This document shows, in pieces, positions 8,549 to 17,953 of a DNA stretch of 64,000 bases. The translations under genes were made by a program, and so were the position numbers. Below the pieces are notes generated by a model. It saw nothing but the letters and a program-made list of their open reading frames with translations, was not told the origin of the DNA and did not search any database. The stretch covers positions 186,001 through 250,000 of the forward strand of contig JBDKRG010000010.1 in assembly GCA_039683515.1 (NCBI GenBank), read 5' to 3'. The DNA comes from JAJFUE01 sp039683515 (GTDB lineage Bacteria > Sumerlaeota > Sumerlaeia > MVZB01). Position 1 is the first letter of the stretch, and every line of letters begins with the position of its first letter.

Positions 8549-11077
8549 TCAATTCGCGACGATGTTGACCAGTTTGTGCTTCACGTAGATGACCTTGCGG
8601 ATCGTCTTGCCTTGCGTGAAGGGGACGACCTTTTCGTCGGCGAGGGCGCGTTGCTTGATCGCTTCCTCGTCCTCGTTCACGCCGACCATCATGTGGCCGC
8701 GGACCTTGCCGAGGACCTGGAGCGCGATCTCGATCTCGTCGACCTTGAGCGCCTCTTCGTCCCACGCCGGCCACGGCTGCTCGGCCACGAGCCCCTCGCC
8801 GCCGATCTGCGCCCAGATTTCCTCGGCCAGGTGCGGCGCGAACGGGCTGATGAGCAGCGCGAGGCGCGACATCGAGGTCGCGGCCAGCCGGTAGCCGAGC
8901 ACGTCGTTTTCGTGCAGCGGCCAGCTGTGGAGGGCGTTGAGCAGCTCCATGCACGCCGAGATCGCGGTGTTGAACTGCTGGCGCTCGGCAAGGTCGGCCG
9001 TCACGCGGCGCGTCGTCTCGTGAATCTGGCGCAGAAGCGCCTTGTCGGTGTCGTTTTTGGCTTCGCCGGGCTTGACCTCGGACTTGAGCGCCATGCCGGC
9101 GCGCAGGTTGTGGAGGTTGTTTTGCACGTAGCGCCAGAGGCGGTTCATGAAGCGCGCGATCCCCTCGACGCCGGCCGTCGTCCACTCCAGGTCCTTGTCC
9201 GGCGGCGCGGCGAACAGGATGAACATGCGCGCGGCGTCGGCGCCGTACTGCTCGATGATCTCGCTCGGGTCGACGACGTTGCCGATCGACTTCGACATCT
9301 TGAAGAACCGAACCTCGCCGGTGCGCGGGTCCTTGCCCTCGGAGAGGACCATCCCCTGCGTCAACAGCCGGCTGAAAGGCTCGTCGAGCTTGATCAGCCC
9401 CATGTCGCGCAGGACCTTCGTGAAGAAGCGCGAGTAGAGCAGGTGCAGGATGGCGTGCTCCTTGCCGCCGACGTAGAGGTCGACCGGCATCCACGCCTGG
9501 GCTTCCTTGTTGAACGGCAGCGTGGCGTTCTTCGCGTCGCAGTAGCGCAGGTAATACCACGAGCTGTCGAAGAACGTGTCCATCGTGTCGGTCTCGCGCC
9601 GGGCCTTGCCGCCGCACTTGGAGCACTTGACATTGACGAAATCCTCGACGCCGGCGAGCGGGCTGCCGTCGCCGAACTTGGCGTCGGGCGGGAGCTTGAC
9701 CGGCAGCTCGTCGACCGAGACCGGCACCAGGCCGCAATGCTCGCAGTGGATGAACGGGATCGGCGTCCCCCAGAACCGCTGGCGCGAGATGAGCCAGTCG
9801 CGCAGGCGATACTGCACGGTCGGCTCGCCCTGCTTTTTTCCGGCGAGCCACGTGACGATCGCCTTTTTCGCGTCGGGAGAAGGCATGCCGTCGAACTGGG
9901 CGGAGTTGACCATGACGCCCGGCTCGGTGTAGGCCGCGGTCATGGTGCTTGAATCGAGCGTCTGCCCCTCGGGCTGGATGACGACGTGGATCGGGATGTC
10001 GAATTTTTTGGCGAACTCGAAGTCGCGCTGGTCGTGCGCCGGTACGGCCATGATCGCGCCGGTGCCGTATTCCATCAGCACAAAGTTGGCGATCCAGATC
10101 GGGACCTCGCGGCCGTTGACCGGGTTGATCGCGGTCAGGCCGAGCGGGCAGCCTTCCTTTTCGGCCGCCTCGTCGGTGCGCTTCTCGCGCCCCTCGAGGA
10201 CGATCTTGTTGATGAAATTCTTGACCTCGGCCTCGTTCGGCTTGCCCTTGACGAGCTCGGCGACCTTGGGGTGCTCGGGGGCCATGACCATGAACGAGAC
10301 GCCGAACAGCGTGTCCGGCCGCGTGGTGAAGATCGGCAGGTCCTCGCCGGTTTCCTTGACTTTGAATTTGACGAGCGCGCCCTCGCTGCGGCCGATCCAG
10401 TTGCGCTGCTGCGCGGTGACGAGGTTCGGCCATGCGGCAAGCTTGTCGTCCAAATCCTTTAAAAGTTCATCGGCGTAATCGGTGATCTTGAGAAACCACT
10501 GGTCGAGCTGGCGGACGTCGACGTCGGTGTCCTCGTGGCGCCAGCAGCGGCCGTTGATGACCTGTTCGTTGGCCAGCACGGTCTGGCACTTGGGGCACCA
10601 GTTGACGGCCGCCTTGCGGCGCTCGACGAGCCCCATCTCCCACATCTTGATGAAGATCCACTGGTTCCAGCGGTAGTAGTCGTCGCGGCAGGTGACGACC
10701 TCGCGCTCCCAGTCGTAGCTCATGCCGAGCCGATTGAGCTGGCCGCGCATGTTGTCGATGCACTGCTCGGTCCAGTCGGCCGGGCGGACGCCGCGCTGGA
10801 TGGCGGCGTTTTCGGCGGGCAGGCCGAAGGCGTCGAACCCCATCGGGTGCAGGACGTCGAAGCCCTGCATGCGGCGGAAGCGCGCCATGGCGTCGCCGAT
10901 CGTGTAGACGCGGACGTGGCCCATGTGCAGCTTGCCGCTGGGGTAGGGGAACTGCTCCAGGATGTAGCTCTTGGGGCGCTTGCCGTCGATTCTGGCCTCG
11001 AACAGCCTGCGCTCGGCCCACGCCTTCTGCCACCTGGGTTCTGCTTCCTGGAACGGGTAATAAGTCTCGATCGCCAT
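8549..11077 (-). CDS. leuS: leucyl-tRNA synthetase
   Basis: Charges tRNA-Leu in the cytoplasm. 842 residues, the usual bacterial length. HMGH at 51-54 is the class I HIGH motif and KMSKS is at about 593-597. The CP1 editing domain (TTRPDTLFG, around residue 250) is present, as are zinc-type Cys pairs (CPKCQTV; CEHCG; CSKCGGKARRETDTMDTFFDSSWYY). The N-terminus YYPFQEAEPRWQKAW is canonical. No missing motif is apparent. It is a housekeeping gene, apparently transcribed alone, with an inverted repeat after its stop. Confidence 0.98.
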   Translation of the reverse strand: MAIETYYPFQEAEPRWQKAWAERRLFEARIDGKRPKSYILEQFPYPSGKLHMGHVRVYTIGDAMARFRRMQGFDVLHPMGFDAFGLPAENAAIQRGVRPADWTEQCIDNMRGQLNRLGMSYDWEREVVTCRDDYYRWNQWIFIKMWEMGLVERRKAAVNWCPKCQTVLANEQVINGRCWRHEDTDVDVRQLDQWFLKITDYADELLKDLDDKLAAWPNLVTAQQRNWIGRSEGALVKFKVKETGEDLPIFTTRPDTLFGVSFMVMAPEHPKVAELVKGKPNEAEVKNFINKIVLEGREKRTDEAAEKEGCPLGLTAINPVNGREVPIWIANFVLMEYGTGAIMAVPAHDQRDFEFAKKFDIPIHVVIQPEGQTLDSSTMTAAYTEPGVMVNSAQFDGMPSPDAKKAIVTWLAGKKQGEPTVQYRLRDWLISRQRFWGTPIPFIHCEHCGLVPVSVDELPVKLPPDAKFGDGSPLAGVEDFVNVKCSKCGGKARRETDTMDTFFDSSWYYLRYCDAKNATLPFNKEAQAWMPVDLYVGGKEHAILHLLYSRFFTKVLRDMGLIKLDEPFSRLLTQGMVLSEGKDPRTGEVRFFKMSKSIGNVVDPSEIIEQYGADAARMFILFAAPPDKDLEWTTAGVEGIARFMNRLWRYVQNNLHNLRAGMALKSEVKPGEAKNDTDKALLRQIHETTRRVTADLAERQQFNTAISACMELLNALHSWPLHENDVLGYRLAATSMSRLALLISPFAPHLAEEIWAQIGGEGLVAEQPWPAWDEEALKVDEIEIALQVLGKVRGHMMVGVNEDEEAIKQRALADEKVVPFTQGKTIRKVIYVKHKLVNIVAN

Positions 11078-11146
11078 CGTGATGCTCGCTCGTCATGGAG
11101 TCGCCCGCGCCCCAAACGGAGCCGGGACGGTCTATTTCAACAAGCC

Positions 11147-11250
11147 GGAGAGGAAATATAAAGGGAAAAGACGGAAAAACGGGAAAGACAGTTCACGAAA
11201 GTCACGAAATATGCGCGAAACACACGAAAAGGATTTTTATATCGCGGTGG
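11147..11250. repeat. cacgaaa-type intergenic repeat
   Basis: Purine-rich spacer with repeated cacgaaa units (ttcacgaaagtcacgaaat, gcgaaacacacgaaaagg). It shares the exact 14-mer CGAAACACACGAAA (11216-11229) with 6822-6835. This is a member of the same dispersed family between leuS and the TPR-like gene. Confidence 0.7.
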
Positions 11251-11273
11251 TATGAGCGCCTTGGAATTTTGAC

Positions 11274-13124
11274 TCACACCTGCGCCAGCATCTGGTCGAC
11301 GGCGGCGTGGGCCTGGACTTCGAGCGGGTGTTCGCGCTGGAGAAGCTCGACCCTCGGCTTGAATCCGGACGCGACCTCGGGGCGCTTCTTGTTCAGGCCG
11401 ATGAGCATCTGCGCCAGCAGGATCCGCACGGTCGGGTTCTCCGGCTCGAGCAGGCACAGGTCGAGCGCGTGACCGAGCGCGTCGAGCGGCGTATTCACGA
11501 ACGTGGCCGGCACGCCGTCCTGGCTGCCGCACCGCACGGTCAACAGCGCGTGGAGCGCCGTGAGGTAATGGGTCAGGCGCTCGCCCTGCGGAAGCTTGTA
11601 ATGGGCCGGCGGAACCCTGGCCGCGATGCCGAGCTGCTTGAGCGCGCCTTGAAGCTGCGTCGCCATGTGCGTGGCGGCCTTGACGGGCGACTGCGGCGGG
11701 AACGCCACCTCCCAGCCGTTGATCGTCGACGAGTCCGGCATGCGGATGAGGCGCATGCACAGCTTCCACGAATCCCCGTTCGCGATGACGTGGGTGATGA
11801 CGAGGTAATCGGACCGCGGCATCCACTGGCGGACGTTGTCGATCATTTCCGGCCCGTAGGATTTCGTCGAGAGAACGAATCCGCACGGGTCCGGGCCCAC
11901 CCAGGGGATCAGCGTTTGGGCCTTGGCCCCGGTCAGCAGATGCATCATTTCGGACAGGAAGAGCGGGAACGAGCGGCAGAGACTCCCCGCGGCGTCGGCC
12001 GATCGGAGCTCGATCGGCTGGTGATTCTTCTCGTCCGCGCCGGTGTCGGCCGTGCTCCCGATAAAAACGACCGTGGGGTCGGTGTCGGCGTGCGCGGGGA
12101 AGAGTTGGTTGGCGGGGGACGTCCGGCCGAGCCAGATGGGGCCCTCGAACGCCATGATGCCGTAGCGGGGTTTGGCCGGCAGCGTTGCCGTGGCGATGCG
12201 CACCTTCGAGATGCTTTCGGCGAGCTTGCTGATCGCCTCGGCCCAGTCGGGGCGGTTCAGAGCCTCGAGCCGACTGAGGATGACGCGCGCGGCCTCAGGG
12301 TTATTGAGCTCGTTATAGGCGGTGATCAGGTTGTGCCCGACGGAAAGCCCGTGGAGTTCGGCGTCGAAGCGGGGCGCCACGAGCTTGATCAGTTCCTCGA
12401 TCTTGCCGTGTTGACCCAGATCGCCGCTCATTTCGATCAGGAGGTCGGCCGGTACGGGGTCGGGAGCGTTGGCCAGGCTTTCCTGGTAGAGGAGCATGGC
12501 GCCGCCGGGATCGTCCTGATCGAGCACATGGCGCGCAAGCGAAAGCTGCGCGAGCCAGCTTCCCGGGAGCGCGGCGATTTTCCGGCAGGCCTCGGTGGCC
12601 GCCTCCTCGCCGCCTTTCTCCTTTTCCAGCAGGAAGTAAAAAACGAATGACTCGTGGTTGTTCGGGTTCAGTTGGATGCTGCGCCACAGGTAATCGTCGC
12701 GTTGGGCCGCATTGCCGGCCTGGGCGCTGAACTTCGCGAGCTTGGCCAGGACCTCGGAGCTTTCGCCGTGGACGCGGATGTAATCGGTCAGCGCCCGCTC
12801 GGCCTCCTTGAGCTTCTTGAGGTTGGCGTAGACGATCGCCAGCAGCACGGCGCCGCGTTCGGGAGAGGTGTCGATCCTGGCGAGGCGCTGGGCGGCCCCG
12901 AGGACCTCCTTGAAGATGTTGTGCTGGATCGAGATCGAGATGGCCCCAGCGAGCTGATCGGGATCGTTCCAGTGGTCCTTGATGTCCTTGGGCAGGATCT
13001 GGTCTCGCCACACGTCGCGGCGGATCCCGATGGGGCGGCCGTAGCCGTCGTGGAACGTGATCATGTCGTCGGGCGTCTCCTCGACGGCGGGCTTGGAGCC
13101 GAAAAGCTTGGAAAACAGACCCAT
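11274..13124 (-). CDS. TPR-like repeat protein of unknown function
   Basis: 616 residues from the ATG at 13124 (GGAG 9 nt upstream), beginning MGLFSKLFGSKP; 47 extra codons in the longer frame are unsupported. The first 300 residues are helical repeats of TPR type (AQRLARIDTSPERGAVLLAIVY; LSLARHVLDQDDPGGAMLLY). The middle part (residues 300-500) is mixed alpha/beta with strands such as TVVFIGSTAD and YLVITHVIANGD. The last 100 residues are helical again. There is no signal peptide, so it is probably cytoplasmic. It lies just upstream of tRNA-Arg on the opposite strand. No function can be assigned. Confidence 0.75.
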   Translation of the reverse strand: MGLFSKLFGSKPAVEETPDDMITFHDGYGRPIGIRRDVWRDQILPKDIKDHWNDPDQLAGAISISIQHNIFKEVLGAAQRLARIDTSPERGAVLLAIVYANLKKLKEAERALTDYIRVHGESSEVLAKLAKFSAQAGNAAQRDDYLWRSIQLNPNNHESFVFYFLLEKEKGGEEAATEACRKIAALPGSWLAQLSLARHVLDQDDPGGAMLLYQESLANAPDPVPADLLIEMSGDLGQHGKIEELIKLVAPRFDAELHGLSVGHNLITAYNELNNPEAARVILSRLEALNRPDWAEAISKLAESISKVRIATATLPAKPRYGIMAFEGPIWLGRTSPANQLFPAHADTDPTVVFIGSTADTGADEKNHQPIELRSADAAGSLCRSFPLFLSEMMHLLTGAKAQTLIPWVGPDPCGFVLSTKSYGPEMIDNVRQWMPRSDYLVITHVIANGDSWKLCMRLIRMPDSSTINGWEVAFPPQSPVKAATHMATQLQGALKQLGIAARVPPAHYKLPQGERLTHYLTALHALLTVRCGSQDGVPATFVNTPLDALGHALDLCLLEPENPTVRILLAQMLIGLNKKRPEVASGFKPRVELLQREHPLEVQAHAAVDQMLAQV

Positions 13125-13315
13125 GGCCAGTTTCTCCGATCGCGGACGCGTGTTGATTGCCTTGGAAGCTAACGGGAACGAACGGTAAAGTAAAGAATTC
13201 TCGCCGGAATTCGGGGTTTTGAGGGCGTTTTGGCGGCGGGCGAGGAAAAATATGAACGAGTGCAAGTTTCGGCTTGCATGGCCACGGTTGTTGCGATAAA
13301 TGTATTGACCTGTGA

Positions 13316-13394
<79 letters not shown>

Positions 13395-13902
13395 GATTTC
13401 AAAGGGCTTAGCCCCTTTCCCGATTTCCCCCGAAAATCCCCCAGCAAGCAGGCAGCAAGCAAGGCGAAAATGGAGCCTCTTGGGAGCGATCCCAAGCGAG
13501 GGGGAGCCCCTTGCCCCGATCACCAGCCCTTCCCCGGCTCCTAGGCCAAGGAAAGCCCCTCCCCGGCCCGATCCGCCCCTTAGCCTGAATCCCAGCTTTT
13601 CCCCGGCTCTTTCCGGTCCGATCCCCGGCCTGTATGAATTGGCTATACGATCCAGCCTGCTTTCACCTAATCCAGATTTTTCGAGACTTGAACTCTCTAC
13701 GCCATTTATGACCCCACTTTTTAGCCCAGCCATTGCCGCCCACGGTTTTGTGTCCGGAATCCTGTGTCCGCTGATTGGGCCGTATGACGATCATGGGCAT
13801 GATACGATCGCTACACATTTTAACTGCTTCTCATTTTAACTTGCTGTAATGAAATGGAAAAAATATCATCACATCGATCCATAATCTGAAGGGGAATTTC
13901 TC
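13395..13902. other. non-coding left end of the island
   Basis: About 500 bp without a credible gene. The left part is C-rich with recurrent ccccggct/ccccggcc units and a perfect hairpin CTTGGGA-GCGA-TCCCAAG (13479-13496). An ATCATG-GG-CATGAT palindrome lies at 13790-13803, about 40 bp before the promoter of the next gene. An open frame running through the tRNA end is spurious (its start is the T arm). Confidence 0.6.
13841..13869 (+). promoter_or_regulatory. sigma70-type promoter of the 309-residue gene
   Basis: TTGCTG (13841-13846), 17 bp spacer, TATCAT (13864-13869), 33 bp before the start codon. A palindrome at 13790-13803 may be an operator. Confidence 0.55.
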
Positions 13903-14832
13903 ATGAGCAACTCAATTCTGACCTGGCTAGCGGATACACCGTTATTCATTGACGGTGACCAAGTGCGTGCTTTTTATGATGCGGTTGTAAGACCTGAATA
14001 CGAGGAAAAAGGGATCGAGTTAACGTTTTCTGAGGAGAGTAAGAACGCAATTCAGGCAAATGTGGGGGCCGAAGCGAAAGTGGGTTTGGCTGACTGGATC
14101 AAATCGCTTATACCCGGAATGAATGCAGAGATCACGGCCAAAGGCGGTGTTGGCGGAACTGTTGAAGGGACAGATGGTTCATCAGATAAAATTACGCTAT
14201 CGGCAATTCAAAATCCTCATCGTCAGTTAATCCAATTGGCATTACATTATGCAGCGAATCACAACCAGTATTTATGGGTGAGAAGAAAGAACGAAATGGT
14301 GGAGTCGATCGGCAAGTATGATGCAACTGGATTAGACCCTAAACCATTGGTGTTCCTCGATCTCCCCGGAATCATACAATTACCCACAGGCGAAGAGCGA
14401 ACTCATATCATACCTTTGGCTGCTGAATTTGCCGACGGCACAGTGAAGTTGATGTTTGAGGATCTCATGATCAAGATGGTTGGAATTGCACCCTCTTATT
14501 TGAGTTGCGAAAAAGGAAAAAAGATTGAGGAGTATCAACAGCAACAACGGGCATACTGGAAGCGGTTCTCTGATACATACGACGTAACAAAATGCATGGT
14601 TTCGGTCGAGGAAGCTAGCGGTTCTTCAGGAAGAATACGATGGATTGATTATTCGCTTATTTTGGATAATGAAGGTAACACTCTTCATCTGCACTGCTCG
14701 CCCAAAGAGAAAGAGAATACGGGAATATTCGCACATCGTATTATTTATCGGGGTTATCATTTTGGATTGCGTATTGTCGGCAGTCTATGCTCCGGGCCTA
14801 GTCTTAACGTTCTTGCGATTTTTGATAAATGA
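13903..14832 (+). CDS. unknown protein convergent with the DpdA cassette
   Basis: 309 residues, no signal peptide and no clear membrane segment. The N-terminus (NSILTWLADTPLFIDGDQVRAFYDAVVRP) is followed by a Gly/Ala-rich stretch at 60-100 (VGLADWIKSLIPGMNAEITAKG) that could insert in or pack against a membrane or another chain. Next comes a strand-rich half ending GPSLNVLAIFDK. The start has AAGGGG 8 nt upstream and a good promoter. The stop lies 3 bp from the stop of the Cas4-like nuclease on the other strand. I do not recognise the family. Its location inside the island, at the end of the cassette, makes a defence accessory role possible, but that is only inference. Confidence 0.7.
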   Translation: MSNSILTWLADTPLFIDGDQVRAFYDAVVRPEYEEKGIELTFSEESKNAIQANVGAEAKVGLADWIKSLIPGMNAEITAKGGVGGTVEGTDGSSDKITLSAIQNPHRQLIQLALHYAANHNQYLWVRRKNEMVESIGKYDATGLDPKPLVFLDLPGIIQLPTGEERTHIIPLAAEFADGTVKLMFEDLMIKMVGIAPSYLSCEKGKKIEEYQQQQRAYWKRFSDTYDVTKCMVSVEEASGSSGRIRWIDYSLILDNEGNTLHLHCSPKEKENTGIFAHRIIYRGYHFGLRIVGSLCSGPSLNVLAIFDK

Positions 14833-14835
14833 TAA

Positions 14836-15738
14836 TCATGGGTAGAGCATAGGATAATTCCGCCCAAACGTCGTGGCGGCAGAACAATTCCATCGCAGAT
14901 CACACGCATTACAAGTGGTCAGGGTTGGAGAGACACTCGGATGTGGCCATACTCGATTCGCTCTGCAATTTTCAATTTGCTGAACAGTCTGACCAAATGA
15001 TTGCAAAGCTCGCTGAACTTCATTGGGATCAAGACTGACTTCCAGTAATGCGTTTACTGGCCTAGCTGTCGGTGCTGGATCGCCCGATAATTCATTTAGA
15101 AAATACAAGATTGCCTTTGTTGGAGCGGTTCCGGTTTTCTGCCGATAGAGATCGGCATATACTTGCATTTGAAAAACATATCTTTGATAGTCAGGATCAC
15201 CCAATGAAGGTTTGTATGCGCCCTTATAATCCCATATTTCTACACCAGTGCCGCCCTGATCAGTCGTAACTAGAACATCAACATTCCCATGAAGAATATA
15301 GCTGCCTTGGTCGGCTTGCAGGCGACACTCTGTGTCGATGATTCTTGGGTAAAGATTAGGTCCTTCTAAGGAATTAAATCTCTTCAGGATAGTTTTCGCC
15401 TGATCACGTACACTCTGGACCGCTCTAATTCTACGTGCCTTTAGTGCATTCTCTACTTCGGTGAAGTAATTCTCGATGTCAGTATCGCTCGGGAGCGTGC
15501 CCTGTGGAGCCCCAAGTTCGCCTCGATAATGAGCATGAGCCCGATCGAGCACTTGATGGATAATGGTTCCATAGAACAACTGAACAACTAGGGCCGGCTC
15601 GTAACGTCGGACGGCAAATGCACCATACTGGATTGAGCATTGCTGGTATGCCAAAATATCGGCGGTTACACTAAACCGCCGACGGCTCTGCGCTGGCGGA
15701 TTATGAGCCAATCTCAATGATTGAAAATTCCTCCACAT
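14836..15738 (-). CDS. PD-(D/E)XK nuclease with Fe-S-type cysteines (Cas4/AddB-like)
   Basis: 300 residues. The nuclease core is seen as HGNVDVLV followed by EIWDYKGAY (about residues 148-172), giving the D...(D/E)xK signature. A Cys in ILAYQQCSIQYG near residue 34 together with C-terminal CNACDLRWNC matches the four-cysteine 4Fe-4S layout of Cas4 and AddB-type nucleases. The ATG at 15738 is chosen because AGGAG lies 5 nt upstream, overlapping the stop of the helicase gene; a GTG two codons earlier lacks a ribosome site. It is tightly coupled to the helicase, so the two probably act together on DNA ends, as RecB/AddA-type helicases do with their nucleases. Confidence 0.85.
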   Translation of the reverse strand: MWRNFQSLRLAHNPPAQSRRRFSVTADILAYQQCSIQYGAFAVRRYEPALVVQLFYGTIIHQVLDRAHAHYRGELGAPQGTLPSDTDIENYFTEVENALKARRIRAVQSVRDQAKTILKRFNSLEGPNLYPRIIDTECRLQADQGSYILHGNVDVLVTTDQGGTGVEIWDYKGAYKPSLGDPDYQRYVFQMQVYADLYRQKTGTAPTKAILYFLNELSGDPAPTARPVNALLEVSLDPNEVQRALQSFGQTVQQIENCRANRVWPHPSVSPTLTTCNACDLRWNCSAATTFGRNYPMLYP

Positions 15739-15746
15739 ACTCACTC

Positions 15747-17930
15747 CTATAATCTCGGAATATTCTGGCGTACCCAGCCGCCTCCTTGATGCCCGAAGGA
15801 AGCAGTCTGGGTACTGCTTTTTCGTAATTGACTATCGGTTGCCACAAGAACGAGAGCAAATTTCGCGCGCGAGTAGGCAACAAAATGCTGCCGAATCTCA
15901 TCGTGCCACTGAGCATCGGCAATTGGGTGAACTACTGATGGTGGATTGCTTCGATACCTTCTTAGATCATTTTCAAGTTGGTGAGCATTGCCTGTCGAAA
16001 CAGTTGCGCCAAGATTTCCAACAAAAACAAAGTCAAACTGCAATCCTTTTGCCTGATGCACGGTCATGATTGGAAAGAATCCTGTGGGGCATACAACATC
16101 CTCATCTTCATCGTCGTCTAGACCCTTTTCGTCAAGATAGCCACAAAGTCCATAATAGAAATTACCATACCACCAATTTGGTAGCTGGCCCGCATTTGCG
16201 TTATCTGTCCATAATTCACGGCCGTACTGAGAGCAGAATGACTCGAAAAGTCGCGTAAGCTTACTGAGTCGCAAATCCATCTCTGGATCGTTTTGGTAAC
16301 GTGTAAACGGTTCGTGTGCCAATATGCGATAAAGAATTGTTGGCATAGCAGGTGTGATGCGTTCATTGGCTGCCATGCCTGCTATTTCCTGTGCCCCGCG
16401 TGTCACGTAATCCGCTAAGCGGGTGTTAAGAGTCGTGATGGCATCGTAATTCGCCACCCATGCTTGGACGAGTTGTTGAATCGCAGGCGATCTCAAAAGC
16501 CCCACTTGAGTCATCTGTGGGTCGATGATGCGGATAAATGCCCCAAGACACTGTGTTACCTCGTCGTGTTCAAGAAAATCTCTTGATCTAGGATTGTAAA
16601 CAGGTATGTTCTGAGCTTGAAATGCTGTTACATAGGGTCCCGCAAAATGTGGTGAATTTTTTGTGCTTCGCAGCAACAACACACATTGGCTGTAATCTTG
16701 GATAATTCTGTTCGCTCGAAGACCCATCACAAGATTGGCCAGAGAAGTGGCACATGTGTCAACCCTGGTAGTACGAATTAATCCAACGGCATGATGTGTG
16801 CCAGTTCCAGTTCTTCCCAATGACGAATTAAGTGGTGGTTTTCCAGGAATACGCACATTGGGCGCCGCCATCTTAGGAAATCCTCTAATATAATCACTGC
16901 ACCACTGCACAATATTGCTATCTGAACGATGGTTATCTGCGAGGTAAATAACTTGAGGATTAATGCCCCAGTTTGCATGGCAAGCTGATGGGAAACCGAC
17001 CATACATTCAACTGTACCACCACGAAAACGATACAAGGCCTGGTCGTCATCACCTACTACAGTGATATTGTGAGGACTTGAGTCGCATAGACGTAGATAT
17101 ATAGATTCTTGAATCGGGTTGGTATCTTGATACTCGTCAACGAGCACATGTGTCAGTGGAATTCTCACGCCTGATCCATCGCCCGTCATGAAAACGTCAC
17201 CTTGAGTTGTATCGAGGAAGGTCCTAAAATATCGAAGAAGGCGAGAGAAATCACAGGAGTGAGCAGTGGTAAGTGCTTGCTCATAAATCGCATCAGCCTG
17301 TTGGAGAGCTGTCCATGGTCCTGATGCCTGTTGCAGCCTATTTAAATCGACCCGGTCCTCAATAAGACGATTGAAAATCTTCTGAAGAGCAAGCGACCAA
17401 TCCCATTTGTTAAGACAGTTTTCGGGTTTGTTCCCAAAGAGATAGTTAAACTGGCCGAAGAGCGACCGCTGAAGGGGTTGAATATTTCCGACAACATGTT
17501 TATGAATTAACAATGCGCTTTCCACCTCATCTAGGAGGCGGAGGTTCTGGTATGCTGTATATCGGTATTCTTGCAAGATATCATTGCACAGACCATGAAG
17601 AGTACCGATCCGCAAATCGGATGGGTCAATGGTAGATAGCTGTGGATATCTAGCAACAAGTGATAAGAAAGCTTCCGATAACCTATCTTGCAAATTCTTG
17701 GCAGCTTTTTCGGTGAATGTTGTCAGAATAATCGAACCCGGGGCCACGCCATCACAGCACATAAATTTTAAACATCGCGCCACAAGTACTTCGGTTTTTC
17801 CTGTACCCGGACCCGCAGCAATCAATAATGGTCCTGTGCCATAGCAGATCGCCTGCTTCTGAGCAAGGTCGAGTGGGAAACCATTTTTTGCTTCAATGCC
17901 AATGATTAATTCTTGATCGGTTATGGTCAT
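15747..17930 (-). CDS. UvrD/Rep-family superfamily 1 DNA helicase
   Basis: 727 residues. Q-motif region FPLDLAQKQAI, Walker A AAGPGTGKTEVL (residues 38-49), motif Ia TTFTEKAAKNL, motif II DEYQDTNPIQ, motif III VVGDDDQALYRFRG, motif IV region NHRSDSNIV, motif V MTVHQAKGLQFDFVFVG and motif VI FVAYSRAKFAL: a complete set, so it should be an active 3'-5' translocase. No nuclease domain is fused; the nuclease is the next gene, 8 bp away. The upstream neighbour is the DpdA gene, 23 bp away on the same strand, which suggests one transcript. Confidence 0.93.
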   Translation of the reverse strand: MTITDQELIIGIEAKNGFPLDLAQKQAICYGTGPLLIAAGPGTGKTEVLVARCLKFMCCDGVAPGSIILTTFTEKAAKNLQDRLSEAFLSLVARYPQLSTIDPSDLRIGTLHGLCNDILQEYRYTAYQNLRLLDEVESALLIHKHVVGNIQPLQRSLFGQFNYLFGNKPENCLNKWDWSLALQKIFNRLIEDRVDLNRLQQASGPWTALQQADAIYEQALTTAHSCDFSRLLRYFRTFLDTTQGDVFMTGDGSGVRIPLTHVLVDEYQDTNPIQESIYLRLCDSSPHNITVVGDDDQALYRFRGGTVECMVGFPSACHANWGINPQVIYLADNHRSDSNIVQWCSDYIRGFPKMAAPNVRIPGKPPLNSSLGRTGTGTHHAVGLIRTTRVDTCATSLANLVMGLRANRIIQDYSQCVLLLRSTKNSPHFAGPYVTAFQAQNIPVYNPRSRDFLEHDEVTQCLGAFIRIIDPQMTQVGLLRSPAIQQLVQAWVANYDAITTLNTRLADYVTRGAQEIAGMAANERITPAMPTILYRILAHEPFTRYQNDPEMDLRLSKLTRLFESFCSQYGRELWTDNANAGQLPNWWYGNFYYGLCGYLDEKGLDDDEDEDVVCPTGFFPIMTVHQAKGLQFDFVFVGNLGATVSTGNAHQLENDLRRYRSNPPSVVHPIADAQWHDEIRQHFVAYSRAKFALVLVATDSQLRKSSTQTASFGHQGGGWVRQNIPRL

Positions 17931-17953
17931 GACATTTACAAATAATGCCTCCC

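Noticed and set aside
8484..10433. 649-codon minus-strand frame
   Set aside because: Alternative frame of leuS, Arg/Ala-rich.
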